Assembly (NCBI GenBank): GCA_964593905.1 | Contig: CAZQLE010000178.1 | Coordinates: 1-8,349, forward strand | From: CAZQLE01 sp964593905 | GTDB lineage: Bacteria > Chloroflexota > Anaerolineae > Anaerolineales > Anaerolineaceae | Length of the DNA: 8,349 nt | Direction: 5' to 3' | In this document: in pieces, positions 1 through 5,682 of the stretch | Position numbering within the stretch: the stretch's first letter is position 1 | Layout of the letters: the number at the start of each line of letters is the position of its first letter | Notes under the pieces: model-generated | The model's database searches: none | What the model saw: the letters and a program-made list of their open reading frames with translations, nothing else | What the model was told of the DNA's origin: nothing | Translations under genes and position numbers: made by a program

Positions 1-431
1 TCCACCGAGAGCGTGCCGGTTGCGGCCGCAGCGGGGGTTAAGGGCGCCGCGGCGGTCGTTTCGGCAATTTGCGCCTGGGCGGTTTGCCCCTGCGGACCGC
101 GCAGTGCGGCGGCAAGCTGCTCAAGAGCCAGCACCTCTTTGGTCTCACCCTCATCGGCGCGCAAATCACGCGCCTGCGCCGAAAGCGAAGCAGCCGGTGC
201 GCTCTCATTCAACAGCGCCAAACGCTGCCGCGCCCGACCCAGATCGCCATTGGCCAGATAAGCCTGGGCAACCAGGCTGCGATATTGATCTTTAAATTCC
301 GGGCGCATTGATTCCGGGGTGGTATCCACATATTCCACCGGGCTGAGCAGCCATGCATAGAAGATGCCAATGACCAACCCGATCAACAGACCGGTCAACA
401 AATACCACGGGCCGCGCGTTTCGTTTCTCAT
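1..431 (-). CDS. Membrane-anchored protein of unknown function, 3' end cut by window edge (paralogue of the gene at 428-893)
   Basis: An open frame of 143 codons runs from ATG (429-431) off the left edge without a stop. After a short basic N-terminus (R2, R6) there is one hydrophobic segment at about residues 9-29, which fits an uncleaved signal anchor with the rest outside the membrane. Next comes PVEYVDTTPESMR (31-43), then a helical stretch at about 44-75 reading like one TPR-type helix pair (AQAYLANGDLGRARQRLALL). The visible tail is rich in Ala, Thr and Gln. The same anchor plus YVDT-PES plan occurs in the neighbouring gene, so the two are tandem paralogues. The start codon overlaps the upstream stop as ATGA, suggesting translational coupling. 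I cannot assign a function. Coding status is well supported by the paralogy; a scaffold or adaptor role in the envelope would be a guess. Confidence 0.82.
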   Translation of the reverse strand, partial: MRNETRGPWYLLTGLLIGLVIGIFYAWLLSPVEYVDTTPESMRPEFKDQYRSLVAQAYLANGDLGRARQRLALLNESAPAASLSAQARDLRADEGETKEVLALEQLAAALRGPQGQTAQAQIAETTAAAPLTPAAAATGTLSV

Positions 432-893
432 GGCTGCGGGGTCTCCGTAACCGTCGCCGCAGCGGCGGGGAGGGTTGTTTTGGCAGCCGCGGGCGTTTCA
501 GCCGTTAGAGCTGGTTTCGGCTCAGCGGTAGCATTGACCGGCAGGCTGCTCAACGCCTCGGCCAGCGCGGCCAGGCGATCCATATCGAGGGCGCTGTAAC
601 CCAGCCGCTGCCCCACCAGAATGGCCTCCTGAACTGNNNNNNNNNNCCTGAACTGCGCGCAGCGGAGAGGCCGAGCCCAGGCGTTCCAGCCGAATTTGCG
701 CCAGCGGCATACTGCCTTCGCGGGCAAAAACCTCGGCAACCATCAGCGCATAGTCGGCCTTATAATCCTGCCGCAGACTCTCGGGGGCCGTATCCACATA
801 TCGCACCGGGTTCATCACCCAGCCGTAATACATGCCGGCCACCGCGCCGAGCAGAATCATGATCGTAAACCAGACAAAACGATTGGCGCGCAC
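428..893 (-). CDS. Small membrane-anchored protein of unknown function, interrupted by an assembly gap
   Basis: GTG start at 891-893, four bases after the hutU stop, with an AAGGA Shine-Dalgarno inside the end of hutU. Frame one gives 82 residues up to the N gap; beyond it a second frame continues to TGA at 428-430. Both sides of the gap encode Val-Gln, and deleting the Ns plus one copy of the 9-base flank merges the frames into a 148-residue protein. It has one hydrophobic helix at about 7-27, then PVRYVDTAPESLR (29-41), a helical middle with TPR-like spacing (about 42-110), and an Ala/Pro/Thr-rich tail (about 112-148). It is a paralogue of the downstream gene, strongest around YVDT-PES. Function unknown. 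The apparent frameshift is best read as a scaffolding artefact and not as a pseudogene. The position suggests co-expression with hutU. Confidence 0.82.
628..655. repeat. 9-bp duplication on both sides of the N gap (unmerged contig overlap)
   Basis: CCTGAACTG occurs at 628-636, directly before the Ns, and again at 647-655, directly after them. Collapsing the two copies and the Ns removes 19 bases. That is the right number modulo 3 to bring the two halves of the minus-strand gene into one frame, and the shared Val-Gln codons match. Confidence 0.9.
637..646. other. Assembly gap (10 N)
   Basis: Ten unknown bases inside the coding region at 428-893. The length is a conventional placeholder and should not be taken as the real distance. 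The flanks suggest that the true gap is negative, meaning the two contig ends overlap. Confidence 0.99.
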
Positions 894-897
894 GGGG

Positions 898-2553
898 CTA
901 ATCCTTCATCATCGGGATTTTAACACCCCGTTCGCGAGCCGCGCTAATTGCCTCGGGGTAACCGGCATCCACATGGCGCACAACACCCATGCCAGGATCG
1001 CTGGTTAACACCCGCTGCAAACGCCGCGCGGCCTCGGGCGTGCCGTCGGCCACAATGACCTGGCCCGCATGTTGGCTGTACCCAATGCCCACCCCGCCGC
1101 CATGATGGAAAGAGACCCAGGTGGCGCCGTTGACCGCGTTAATCATGGCATTCAAGATTGGCCAATCGCTGATCGCATCCGACCCATCGCGCATTCCTTC
1201 GGTTTCGCGGTTGGGCGAAGCCACCGAACCGGAATCCAGATGGTCACGGCCAATGACAATGGGCGCTTTCACCACCCCGCGCGCCACCAGGTCATTAAAG
1301 ACCAGCCCGGCGCGGGCACGTTCGCCATAGCCCAGCCAGCAGATCCGCGACGGCAGCCCCTGAAAGTGCACCCGTTCGCGTGCCATCTTCAACCAGCGGT
1401 GCAGGTGTTCGTCTGCGGGGAAGAGCTCCATCACTGCTTCATCGGTGCGATAAATATCTTCCGGGTCACCCGAAAGCGCCACCCAGCGAAAAGGCCCCTT
1501 ACCCTCACAGAACAACGGGCGGATATAAGCAGGGACAAAACCGGGAAAATCAAACGCATTCAACACGCCGTTATCATACGCGCGCTGGCGGATATTATTG
1601 CCATAATCGAACACTTCGGCGCCCTGCTTTTGAAAATCTAGCATGGCTTTGACATGCGCCGACATTGAATCAACCGAACGGCGGGCATATTCCTTCGGAT
1701 CGCTACGACGTAATTGCGCCGCGGCTTCCAGGGTCAGCCCGGCCGGCACATAACTCATTACATCGTGGGCCGAGGTCTGGTCGGTCACCACATCGGGGAT
1801 GATCCCGCGCAGCGCCAGTTCGGGGAAGATCTCGGCTGCGTTACCAATTAATGCCACCGAAAGCGGCTCTTTGCGCTGCTGGGCTTCCTGCACCAGGGTC
1901 ATGGCTTCTTCCAGCGTGTCCACCACCACATCCACATAGCGGTGTTCCTTACGCCGCTGCGCCCGCTCCGGGTCCACCTCCACACACAGCCCAACCCCGT
2001 CATTCATGGTAATTGCCAGCGGCTGCGCGCCGCCCATCCCGCCCAGGCCCGCCGTCAGGGTGAACTTGCCGCGCAGCGAACCCCAGCCGCGCTGGCGTGC
2101 CAGTGCCCCCAGGGTTTCATACGTGCCCTGCAAAATGCCCTGGGTGCCGATATAAATCCACGATCCGGCGGTCATCTGACCATACATGATCAACCCTTTG
2201 GCAGCCAGATCATCAAATTTTTCCTGCGTGGCCCAGTGTGGCACCAGATTAGAATTCGCAATCAACACCCGCGGCGCATCGGGATGGCTCTTAAACACCG
2301 CCACCGGTTTGCCCGACTGTACCAGTAAGGTTTCATCCTCTTCCAAATTCTTTAAAGTCTCCAGAATGGCATCAAACGCCTCCCAACTGCGCGCCGCCTG
2401 ACCCCGGCCGCCATAAACCACCAGATCATCAGGGCGTTCGGCCACTTCAGGGTCCAGATTATTCTGAATCATACGATAAACCGCTTCGGTTAACCAAGAT
2501 TTACAGGTAAGCTGCGTGCCGCGTGGTGCGCGAACCAGACGAGGGCCAGACAT
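898..2553 (-). CDS. hutU: Urocanate hydratase (urocanase)
   Basis: 551 residues, the usual length for bacterial urocanase (about 550-560), ending in TAG at 898-900. It catalyses the second step of histidine breakdown, urocanate plus water to 4-imidazolone-5-propionate, using tightly bound NAD+ as an electrophile in the cytosol. Family hallmarks are present: YGGRGQAARSW (47-57), the glycine-rich GLGGMGGAQPLA (169-180) of the NAD-binding domain, QGLPSRICWLGYG (398-410) with the conserved active-site-region cysteine C405 (Cys410 in the Pseudomonas enzyme), RDHLDSGSVASPNRE (436-450), and HHGGGVGIG (483-491). The ATG at 2551-2553 has AGGAGG five bases upstream. No hutH, hutI or formiminotransferase gene is visible nearby. 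Two small membrane-anchored protein genes follow closely on the same strand. The family assignment is secure. Confidence 0.98.
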   Translation of the reverse strand: MSGPRLVRAPRGTQLTCKSWLTEAVYRMIQNNLDPEVAERPDDLVVYGGRGQAARSWEAFDAILETLKNLEEDETLLVQSGKPVAVFKSHPDAPRVLIANSNLVPHWATQEKFDDLAAKGLIMYGQMTAGSWIYIGTQGILQGTYETLGALARQRGWGSLRGKFTLTAGLGGMGGAQPLAITMNDGVGLCVEVDPERAQRRKEHRYVDVVVDTLEEAMTLVQEAQQRKEPLSVALIGNAAEIFPELALRGIIPDVVTDQTSAHDVMSYVPAGLTLEAAAQLRRSDPKEYARRSVDSMSAHVKAMLDFQKQGAEVFDYGNNIRQRAYDNGVLNAFDFPGFVPAYIRPLFCEGKGPFRWVALSGDPEDIYRTDEAVMELFPADEHLHRWLKMARERVHFQGLPSRICWLGYGERARAGLVFNDLVARGVVKAPIVIGRDHLDSGSVASPNRETEGMRDGSDAISDWPILNAMINAVNGATWVSFHHGGGVGIGYSQHAGQVIVADGTPEAARRLQRVLTSDPGMGVVRHVDAGYPEAISAARERGVKIPMMKD

Positions 2554-2558
2554 AAAGA

Positions 2559-2564
2559 CCTCCT
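2559..2564 (-). promoter_or_regulatory. Strong Shine-Dalgarno for hutU
   Basis: Minus-strand AGGAGG, five bases before the ATG at 2553-2551. It fixes the hutU start, since open frame continues a little upstream in other frames only. Confidence 0.88.
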
Positions 2565-2600
2565 ATGTTGGGCTGAGTTTTGTGGGATATCGCCAATTTG

Positions 2601-2629
2601 ATTATACGCGTGCGGCAGATAATCGGCAA
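2601..2629 (-). promoter_or_regulatory. Probable sigma-70-type promoter of hutU
   Basis: On the minus strand, TTGCCG (2629-2624) is separated by exactly 17 bases from a perfect TATAAT (2606-2601). Transcription would begin near 2594, giving a leader of about 40 bases with the AGGAGG site in it. The -35 box matches consensus at four of six positions. Confidence 0.62.
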
Positions 2630-2651
2630 ATAAACACCCCGGCCCATAAAC

Positions 2652-2671
2652 TGTTCTTTCGTATAAGAACA
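2652..2671. promoter_or_regulatory. Inverted repeat between divergent promoters, candidate operator
   Basis: TGTTCTT (2652-2658) and AAGAACA (2665-2671) form perfect 7-bp arms around a 6-bp centre. The dyad lies upstream of the hutU -35 box and just before the putative tag promoter, so one bound regulator could affect both directions. It does not have the GAAC-N4-GTTC layout of Gram-positive LexA boxes. No regulator gene lies adjacent, so the binding protein is unknown. Confidence 0.4.
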
Positions 2672-2676
2672 AAAAG

Positions 2677-2707
2677 TTGACCGTATAATAGAATAAAACG
2701 ATAAAAT
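2677..2707 (+). promoter_or_regulatory. Possible promoter of the tag operon
   Basis: TTGACC (2677-2682), five of six to the -35 consensus, is followed by AT-rich DNA. GATAAA (2700-2705, 17-bp spacing) and TAAAAT (2702-2707, 19-bp spacing) are both weak -10 candidates. A TATAAT at 2684-2689 lies one base after TTGACC, so it cannot pair with it, and it has no good -35 box of its own. The exact promoter is uncertain, but the AT-rich stretch just upstream of tag is the likely location. Confidence 0.4.
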
Positions 2708-2725
2708 AAACATACCGGTTTAGAG

Positions 2726-2732
2726 AAAGGAG
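2726..2732 (+). promoter_or_regulatory. Shine-Dalgarno supporting the TTG start of tag
   Basis: AAAGGAG lies six bases before the TTG at 2739-2741. It supports the non-ATG start, which also yields the family's canonical MERC-W N-terminus. Confidence 0.85.
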
Positions 2733-2738
2733 TCTCCC

Positions 2739-3305
2739 TTGGAGCGCTGCACCTGGGCCCGCACGGAATTATCCATTGACTATCATGACAGAGAATGGGG
2801 CGTCCCCTTGCATGAAGATCAAAAACTCTTCGAGTTCCTTGTCCTTGAGGGCGCCCAGGCCGGGTTGAGCTGGGAGACCATTCTCAAAAAACGCGCTGCT
2901 TACCGGGTGGCTTTTGATCAGTTTGACCCGCAAAAAGTGGCCGCCTATGACGATGATAAAATCGCGGTCCTGCTGCAAGATGCCGGCATCGTCCGCAACC
3001 GCCTGAAAATTAACGCCGCCGTAACCAATGCCCGTGCCTTTCTGGGTGTGCAAAACCAGTTTGGCAGCTTTGATGCCTACTTATGGCGTTTTGTAGACGG
3101 CCGCCCGCTGCAAAATCAGTTCAGCCAGCTCAGTGAAATACCCGCCAGAACCGCGCTATCCGATCAACTCAGCAAGGACCTCATTCAACGCGGGTTTCGC
3201 TTTGTAGGCTCCACCATATGTTATGCCTTCATGCAGGCCATTGGCATGGTCAATGACCATCTTACCAGTTGTTTTCGTTACGAAGAAGTGGCGAGGATGC
3301 AATGA
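2739..3305 (+). CDS. tag: DNA-3-methyladenine glycosylase I
   Basis: 188 residues, the typical Tag length (E. coli 187). It removes 3-methyladenine from alkylated DNA to start base excision repair. The start is TTG, chosen because it has a well-placed AAAGGAG and because MERCTW matches the family N-terminus, whose Cys is a zinc ligand. The expected zinc ligands are all present: C4, H16 (in YHDREW), H174 and C178 (in NDHLTSC). The catalytic-pocket region LEGAQAGLSW spans 36-45, with E37 matching the essential Glu38 of E. coli Tag and W45 matching the pocket tryptophan. QDAGIVRNRLKI (80-91) corresponds to the helix-hairpin-helix region, and FRFVGSTICYAFMQA (153-167) is the conserved C-terminal block. 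The last four bases overlap the next gene's start, so it heads a coupled operon. Confidence 0.97.
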   Translation: MERCTWARTELSIDYHDREWGVPLHEDQKLFEFLVLEGAQAGLSWETILKKRAAYRVAFDQFDPQKVAAYDDDKIAVLLQDAGIVRNRLKINAAVTNARAFLGVQNQFGSFDAYLWRFVDGRPLQNQFSQLSEIPARTALSDQLSKDLIQRGFRFVGSTICYAFMQAIGMVNDHLTSCFRYEEVARMQ

Positions 3306-4063
3306 TCCAGCTGAACTCTTTTTCTCGAGAAGTGATCTTCACCGAGCTCACACTGGATGAAATCTCTCTGCACGTGCGCGGGGCGGTCATCATTGGCAAA
3401 CAGCGCACCGTCGTCTGGGATACCTTATGTCGGCCGGTGGATATGCTGCCCGTGCGTGAACTGACCTCTCCCCGGCATGTTACCGTGGTCTACAGCCATG
3501 CCGACTGGGATCACTGCTGGGGGACCGCCGGGCTGGACTGGAACGAAGTGATCGCCCACCAGACCGCCTTTCGCCGCCTGAAAGAGACCGAACCGGCCGT
3601 ATTAACCGGCAAACGGCGCGAACATCCCAGTCTGTTTGACCGGGCCTCTTTGCAATTACCCACCCTGACCTTTGACCGCGCCCTCACGCTGGACCTGGGA
3701 GACCTTACCCTCGAGCTTCGCAGCCTGCCCGGCCACACCATCGATGCCATTGTCGGTTTCATCCCCGAGCTAGGCCTGCTGCTGGGCGGAGACGCAATTG
3801 AAAACCCGCTGCCTTATCTTAATGAAAACCTGCCGTTGGAACCGTGGATTAAGGAACTGCGCCGCTGGGCCGATGATCCGCGGGTTGAGATCGTCGTTCC
3901 GGCCCACGGGGCCATTGCGGGCAAAGACCTGCTGGAGCAGAATATTCGCTATCTCTCCAATTTGTCAGCCAAAGACACCACGCCGCCGCCAGGTATCAAC
4001 GATGAATACCTGCGCGTTCACAAAAACAATCTCATTGCATCCGGATTGGAGCCTCACGAATGA
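3302..4063 (+). CDS. Metallo-beta-lactamase-fold hydrolase, substrate unknown
   Basis: 253 residues from ATG 3302-3304. I prefer this start to an in-frame one at 3269 because it forms an ATGA overlap with the tag stop and has GAGG five bases upstream. Metal-site motifs appear in the usual order: SHADWDH (65-71; H66, D68, D70, H71, an HxDxDH variant of HxHxDH), PGHT (143-146; H145), GGDA (162-165; D164) and PAHG (200-203; H202). These predict a binuclear metal hydrolase of the general glyoxalase II/lactonase-like superfamily. There is no signal peptide, so it is cytosolic. The region around 168-190 (NPLPYLNENLPLEPWIKEL) may cover the active site. Family is confident; substrate cannot be deduced. 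Its stop overlaps the methyltransferase start, so it lies inside a coupled three-gene unit with tag. Confidence 0.92.
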   Translation: MIQLNSFSREVIFTELTLDEISLHVRGAVIIGKQRTVVWDTLCRPVDMLPVRELTSPRHVTVVYSHADWDHCWGTAGLDWNEVIAHQTAFRRLKETEPAVLTGKRREHPSLFDRASLQLPTLTFDRALTLDLGDLTLELRSLPGHTIDAIVGFIPELGLLLGGDAIENPLPYLNENLPLEPWIKELRRWADDPRVEIVVPAHGAIAGKDLLEQNIRYLSNLSAKDTTPPPGINDEYLRVHKNNLIASGLEPHE

Positions 4064-4782
4064 AACTGGATTACGACACGCTGGCAGCCGAATATGCCCG
4101 GCATCGCTCAATTCATCCCCATGTGCTGCGCGCGTTAATTGAAAAACCAGCGCTCACCCCCGCCGCTTCCATTCTGGAAGTGGGCTGCGGAACCGGCAAT
4201 TACATTATCGCCATTACCAGTGCGGTGCAGTGCAGCGGCGCTGGCGTTGAACCCTCGGCAGAGATGCTGCAACACGCGCAAAAACGGTCTGCTTCGATCG
4301 CTTTTTCTCAGGCCAGCGCAGAGACATTCGATCTGGGCCGCGAGAAATTTGACCTGGTCTATTCGGTGGATGTCATCCACCATGTCGTTGACCGCCCGCA
4401 ATTTTTCAAAAGCGCTTATCGGGCATTAAAACCCGGCGGCTGGCTGTGCACCGTCACCGACTCTGAAGATGTCATCCGCCGCCGCATCCCGCTTTCCTCT
4501 CACTTCCCTGAAACCATCCCGGTGGAACTGCGGCGCTATCCAGACATGCAAGATCTGGTTCGTTTCGCAAGCGAGGCAGGGTTTGGATCTACAGAAGAAA
4601 ACGAAGTGGATCTGTGGTATGACCGCACCGATATTGAAGCCTACCGCAACAAAGCCTTTTCTTCTCTGCACCTGATCTCAGAAGAAGCCTTCCAGCAGGG
4701 CATTGCCCGTCTTGAAAAAGATCTGCAAAACGGGCCCATCCGCTGCCGCTCTATTTACACATTACTGTGGGCGCAAAAATAA
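4060..4782 (+). CDS. Class I SAM-dependent methyltransferase, substrate unknown
   Basis: 240 residues, starting in an ATGA overlap with the preceding gene. The Rossmann-fold motifs are clear: motif I ILEVGCGTGNY (38-48) binds SAM; GAGVEPS (60-66) carries the acidic residue E64 that normally contacts the ribose hydroxyls; FDLVYSVDVIHHV (97-109) is the motif II region; and LKPGGWL (123-129) is the motif III turn. This is the Methyltransf_11/25-type small-molecule methyltransferase pattern. The C-terminal third (about 140-240) is less conserved and probably determines substrate. The N-terminal YDTLAAEYARHR (5-16) resembles the cap helix of this group. No DNA methyltransferase catalytic motif (such as DPPY or PC) is visible, so a direct DNA role is unlikely despite the link to tag. 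Confidence 0.94.
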   Translation: MKLDYDTLAAEYARHRSIHPHVLRALIEKPALTPAASILEVGCGTGNYIIAITSAVQCSGAGVEPSAEMLQHAQKRSASIAFSQASAETFDLGREKFDLVYSVDVIHHVVDRPQFFKSAYRALKPGGWLCTVTDSEDVIRRRIPLSSHFPETIPVELRRYPDMQDLVRFASEAGFGSTEENEVDLWYDRTDIEAYRNKAFSSLHLISEEAFQQGIARLEKDLQNGPIRCRSIYTLLWAQK

Positions 4783-4791
4783 CCCGCCCCG

Positions 4792-4806
4792 CCGGCACAG
4801 TGCCGG
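4792..4806 (+). terminator. Short GC-rich hairpin after the methyltransferase gene
   Basis: CCGGCAC (4792-4798), A, GTGCCGG (4800-4806) is a perfect palindrome ten bases after the TAA. It can fold into a stem of about 6 bp with a 3-nt loop. No run of T follows, so it is at best a weak or attenuating terminator; it could instead stabilise the 3' end of the upstream message. Confidence 0.4.
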
Positions 4807-4844
4807 GTGAAAAACAAATCATTGCTTTGAAAGCAGGTAACAAA

Positions 4845-5288
4845 ATGAGCAAACAAATCAAAATCAACCAGTTCATATTGCTCAACGGCCTGTGTTTGGC
4901 CGGTTTAAATATCATGGCCATTCTGGCTGCTTTTGGGGTCTGGAAGATGACTGCCCTGAAAACGGCTCAAATCGGGGTGCAGGCGCCGCTGGCAATGCTC
5001 TTTACCATTCTCGGATGGGCGCTCTGGCAGATCATCTCACAGCGCATCTTTGCCGGCAAACTTCCGGCAGCGAATGCAAAAGAGAAAATAATGATCGCCA
5101 TTTGCGCCGCAATCTTTGCCGCCCTGTTGTTTTATACATTGCATTACATCAGCCAGGGCTATCTGGCCAAATTCAGCAATGTCCTCGCAATCTGGGCCTT
5201 CCAATTACCCACCAATGCTGTGGCACTGATCCTCCCCTACCAGCGCATCTTCAACGCCCTGCCATTTTCTAAAAACCGCGTCTCATAG
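4845..5288 (+). CDS. Four-helix integral membrane protein of unknown function
   Basis: 147 residues from ATG 4845-4847, with AGG seven bases upstream in CAGGTAAC. A longer frame from GTG 4767 would overlap the methyltransferase and adds a non-hydrophobic leader, so I reject it. Hydrophobic segments at about 9-33, 45-66, 82-104 and 110-131 predict four membrane helices with short loops and a basic cytoplasmic N-terminus (MSKQIKIN). I see no catalytic or transporter motif; PYQRIF (131-136) and the basic C-terminus probably face the cytoplasm. It lies 62 bp after the methyltransferase on the same strand, so it may be the last gene of that operon or separately transcribed. A small palindrome (TGCTTT-G-AAAGCA, 4823-4835) abuts its ribosome-binding site. 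Family not recognised. Confidence 0.8.
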   Translation: MSKQIKINQFILLNGLCLAGLNIMAILAAFGVWKMTALKTAQIGVQAPLAMLFTILGWALWQIISQRIFAGKLPAANAKEKIMIAICAAIFAALLFYTLHYISQGYLAKFSNVLAIWAFQLPTNAVALILPYQRIFNALPFSKNRVS

Positions 5289-5310
5289 CTTCACAGATCC
5301 GATTGCATCC

Positions 5311-5334
5311 AGAATGACACATACATGTCATTCT
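5311..5334. repeat. Perfect 9-bp palindrome, possible 3' hairpin of the membrane-protein gene
   Basis: AGAATGACA (5311-5319) and TGTCATTCT (5326-5334) flank a 6-base loop, 22 bases after the TAG of the upstream gene. No T-run follows. The right arm is also the start of the repeat-like element to its right, so this may be two head-to-head repeat ends and not a dedicated terminator. Confidence 0.65.
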
Positions 5335-5577
5335 GAGCCGCTGCGCCATGTTCTTCGGCGCAGAGCGCGAAGAATCCCTAACTGGGCGGACAGCGGCAAG
5401 GGTCTTGCAACAGGGTGCACCTCGGTGCACGTCATCCCCAACCCGAGGCAAGAAGAAGATTGTCAGGCCGTCACACGGGTGCCTTACCGCGTCCGTATGC
5501 AAAAGCCGGTGCGGGCAAGACCAGATCTTGCAAATTAGCATAGGGATGCTTCATTTCGTTCGCTGTGTGCGAAGAAC
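5326..5577. repeat. Inverted-repeat element, REP- or MITE-like, no coding capacity
   Basis: The outer arms are GTTCTTCG (5350-5357) with CGAAGAAC (5570-5577), and GAAGAATCCCTA (5369-5380) with TAGGGATGCTTC (5541-5552; 11 of 12 pair). Inside lies a second complementary pair, GGTCTTGC (5401-5408) with GCAAGACC (5515-5522). Each internal end also forms a local hairpin: GCAAG-GGT-CTTGC (5396-5408) and GCAAGA-CCAGA-TCTTGC (5515-5531). Further hairpins are CTGCGCC/GGCGCAG (5341-5347/5357-5363) and GTGCAC-CTCG-GTGCAC (5415-5430). TGTCATTCTGAGC at the left and GCGAAGAATCCCT (5367-5379) resemble a motif I recall from dispersed intergenic repeats in several bacterial groups. Boundaries are approximate; I see no clear target-site duplication. 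Confidence 0.6.
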
Positions 5578-5630
5578 CCCGCTTGCGTGGCGCACCACCG
5601 ACACACCCTCACTTTTCCCAAAAACCGGCG

Positions 5631-5639
5631 TGTTATAAT
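5631..5639 (+). promoter_or_regulatory. Extended -10 promoter for the sensor gene
   Basis: TGTTATAAT is a perfect TGn-TATAAT extended -10 element. The 17-bp-spaced -35 position (5611-5616, ACTTTT) is poor, as is usual for extended -10 promoters. Transcription would begin near 5646, about 37 bases before the ATG. Confidence 0.6.
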
Positions 5640-5682
5640 CTATTTGTTCGCAAATCGCTCAAACCTGTTCCCAGGCGGCAAC

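Larger units (their letters stand above)
5289..5682. other. Non-coding stretch with palindrome, repeat-like element and promoter
   Basis: No frame here has a plausible gene. Short open frames exist on both strands but have no ribosome-binding site, and their odd composition (many Arg, Cys, Ser, Pro) is typical of translated repeats. From left to right it contains a palindrome (5311-5334), an inverted-repeat element (about 5326-5577), roughly 55 unremarkable bases, and an extended -10 promoter (5631-5639) for the sensor gene. Confidence 0.75.

Noticed and set aside
428..893. Two separate overlapping minus-strand genes (522-893 and 428-739)
   Set aside because: They are the two halves of one gene thrown out of frame by the artificial gap; collapsing the 9-base overlap restores a single frame.
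1069..1641. Long plus-strand frame of 190 codons opposite hutU
   Set aside because: It is a shadow frame of a well-conserved urocanase gene, lacks a ribosome-binding site and shows no domain.
2652..2671. LexA/SOS box for tag
   Set aside because: The dyad is GTTC...GAAC in orientation, opposite to the GAAC...GTTC box, and it does not match CTGT-N8-ACAG.
2490..2713. Minus-strand small frames overlapping the hutU start and its promoter
   Set aside because: They cover the hutU promoter, Shine-Dalgarno and N-terminal codons in other frames and look like no protein family.
3269..3301. Upstream start for the metallo-beta-lactamase-fold gene
   Set aside because: It would lie deep inside tag and adds eleven residues unlike the family start; ATG 3302 has an ATGA overlap and a GAGG site.
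4767..4844. Upstream GTG start for the four-helix membrane protein
   Set aside because: It overlaps the methyltransferase end, runs through the palindrome at 4792-4806 and has no good ribosome-binding site; ATG 4845 fits better.
5414..5430. Start of a CRISPR-like or tandem repeat array (GGTGCAC twice)
   Set aside because: Only two 7-base copies with a 3-base spacer; better explained as a hairpin from the self-complementary GTGCAC.
5269..5541. Minus-strand 90-residue frame in the intergenic stretch
   Set aside because: No ribosome-binding site, composition typical of translated repeats, and it covers the inverted-repeat arms.
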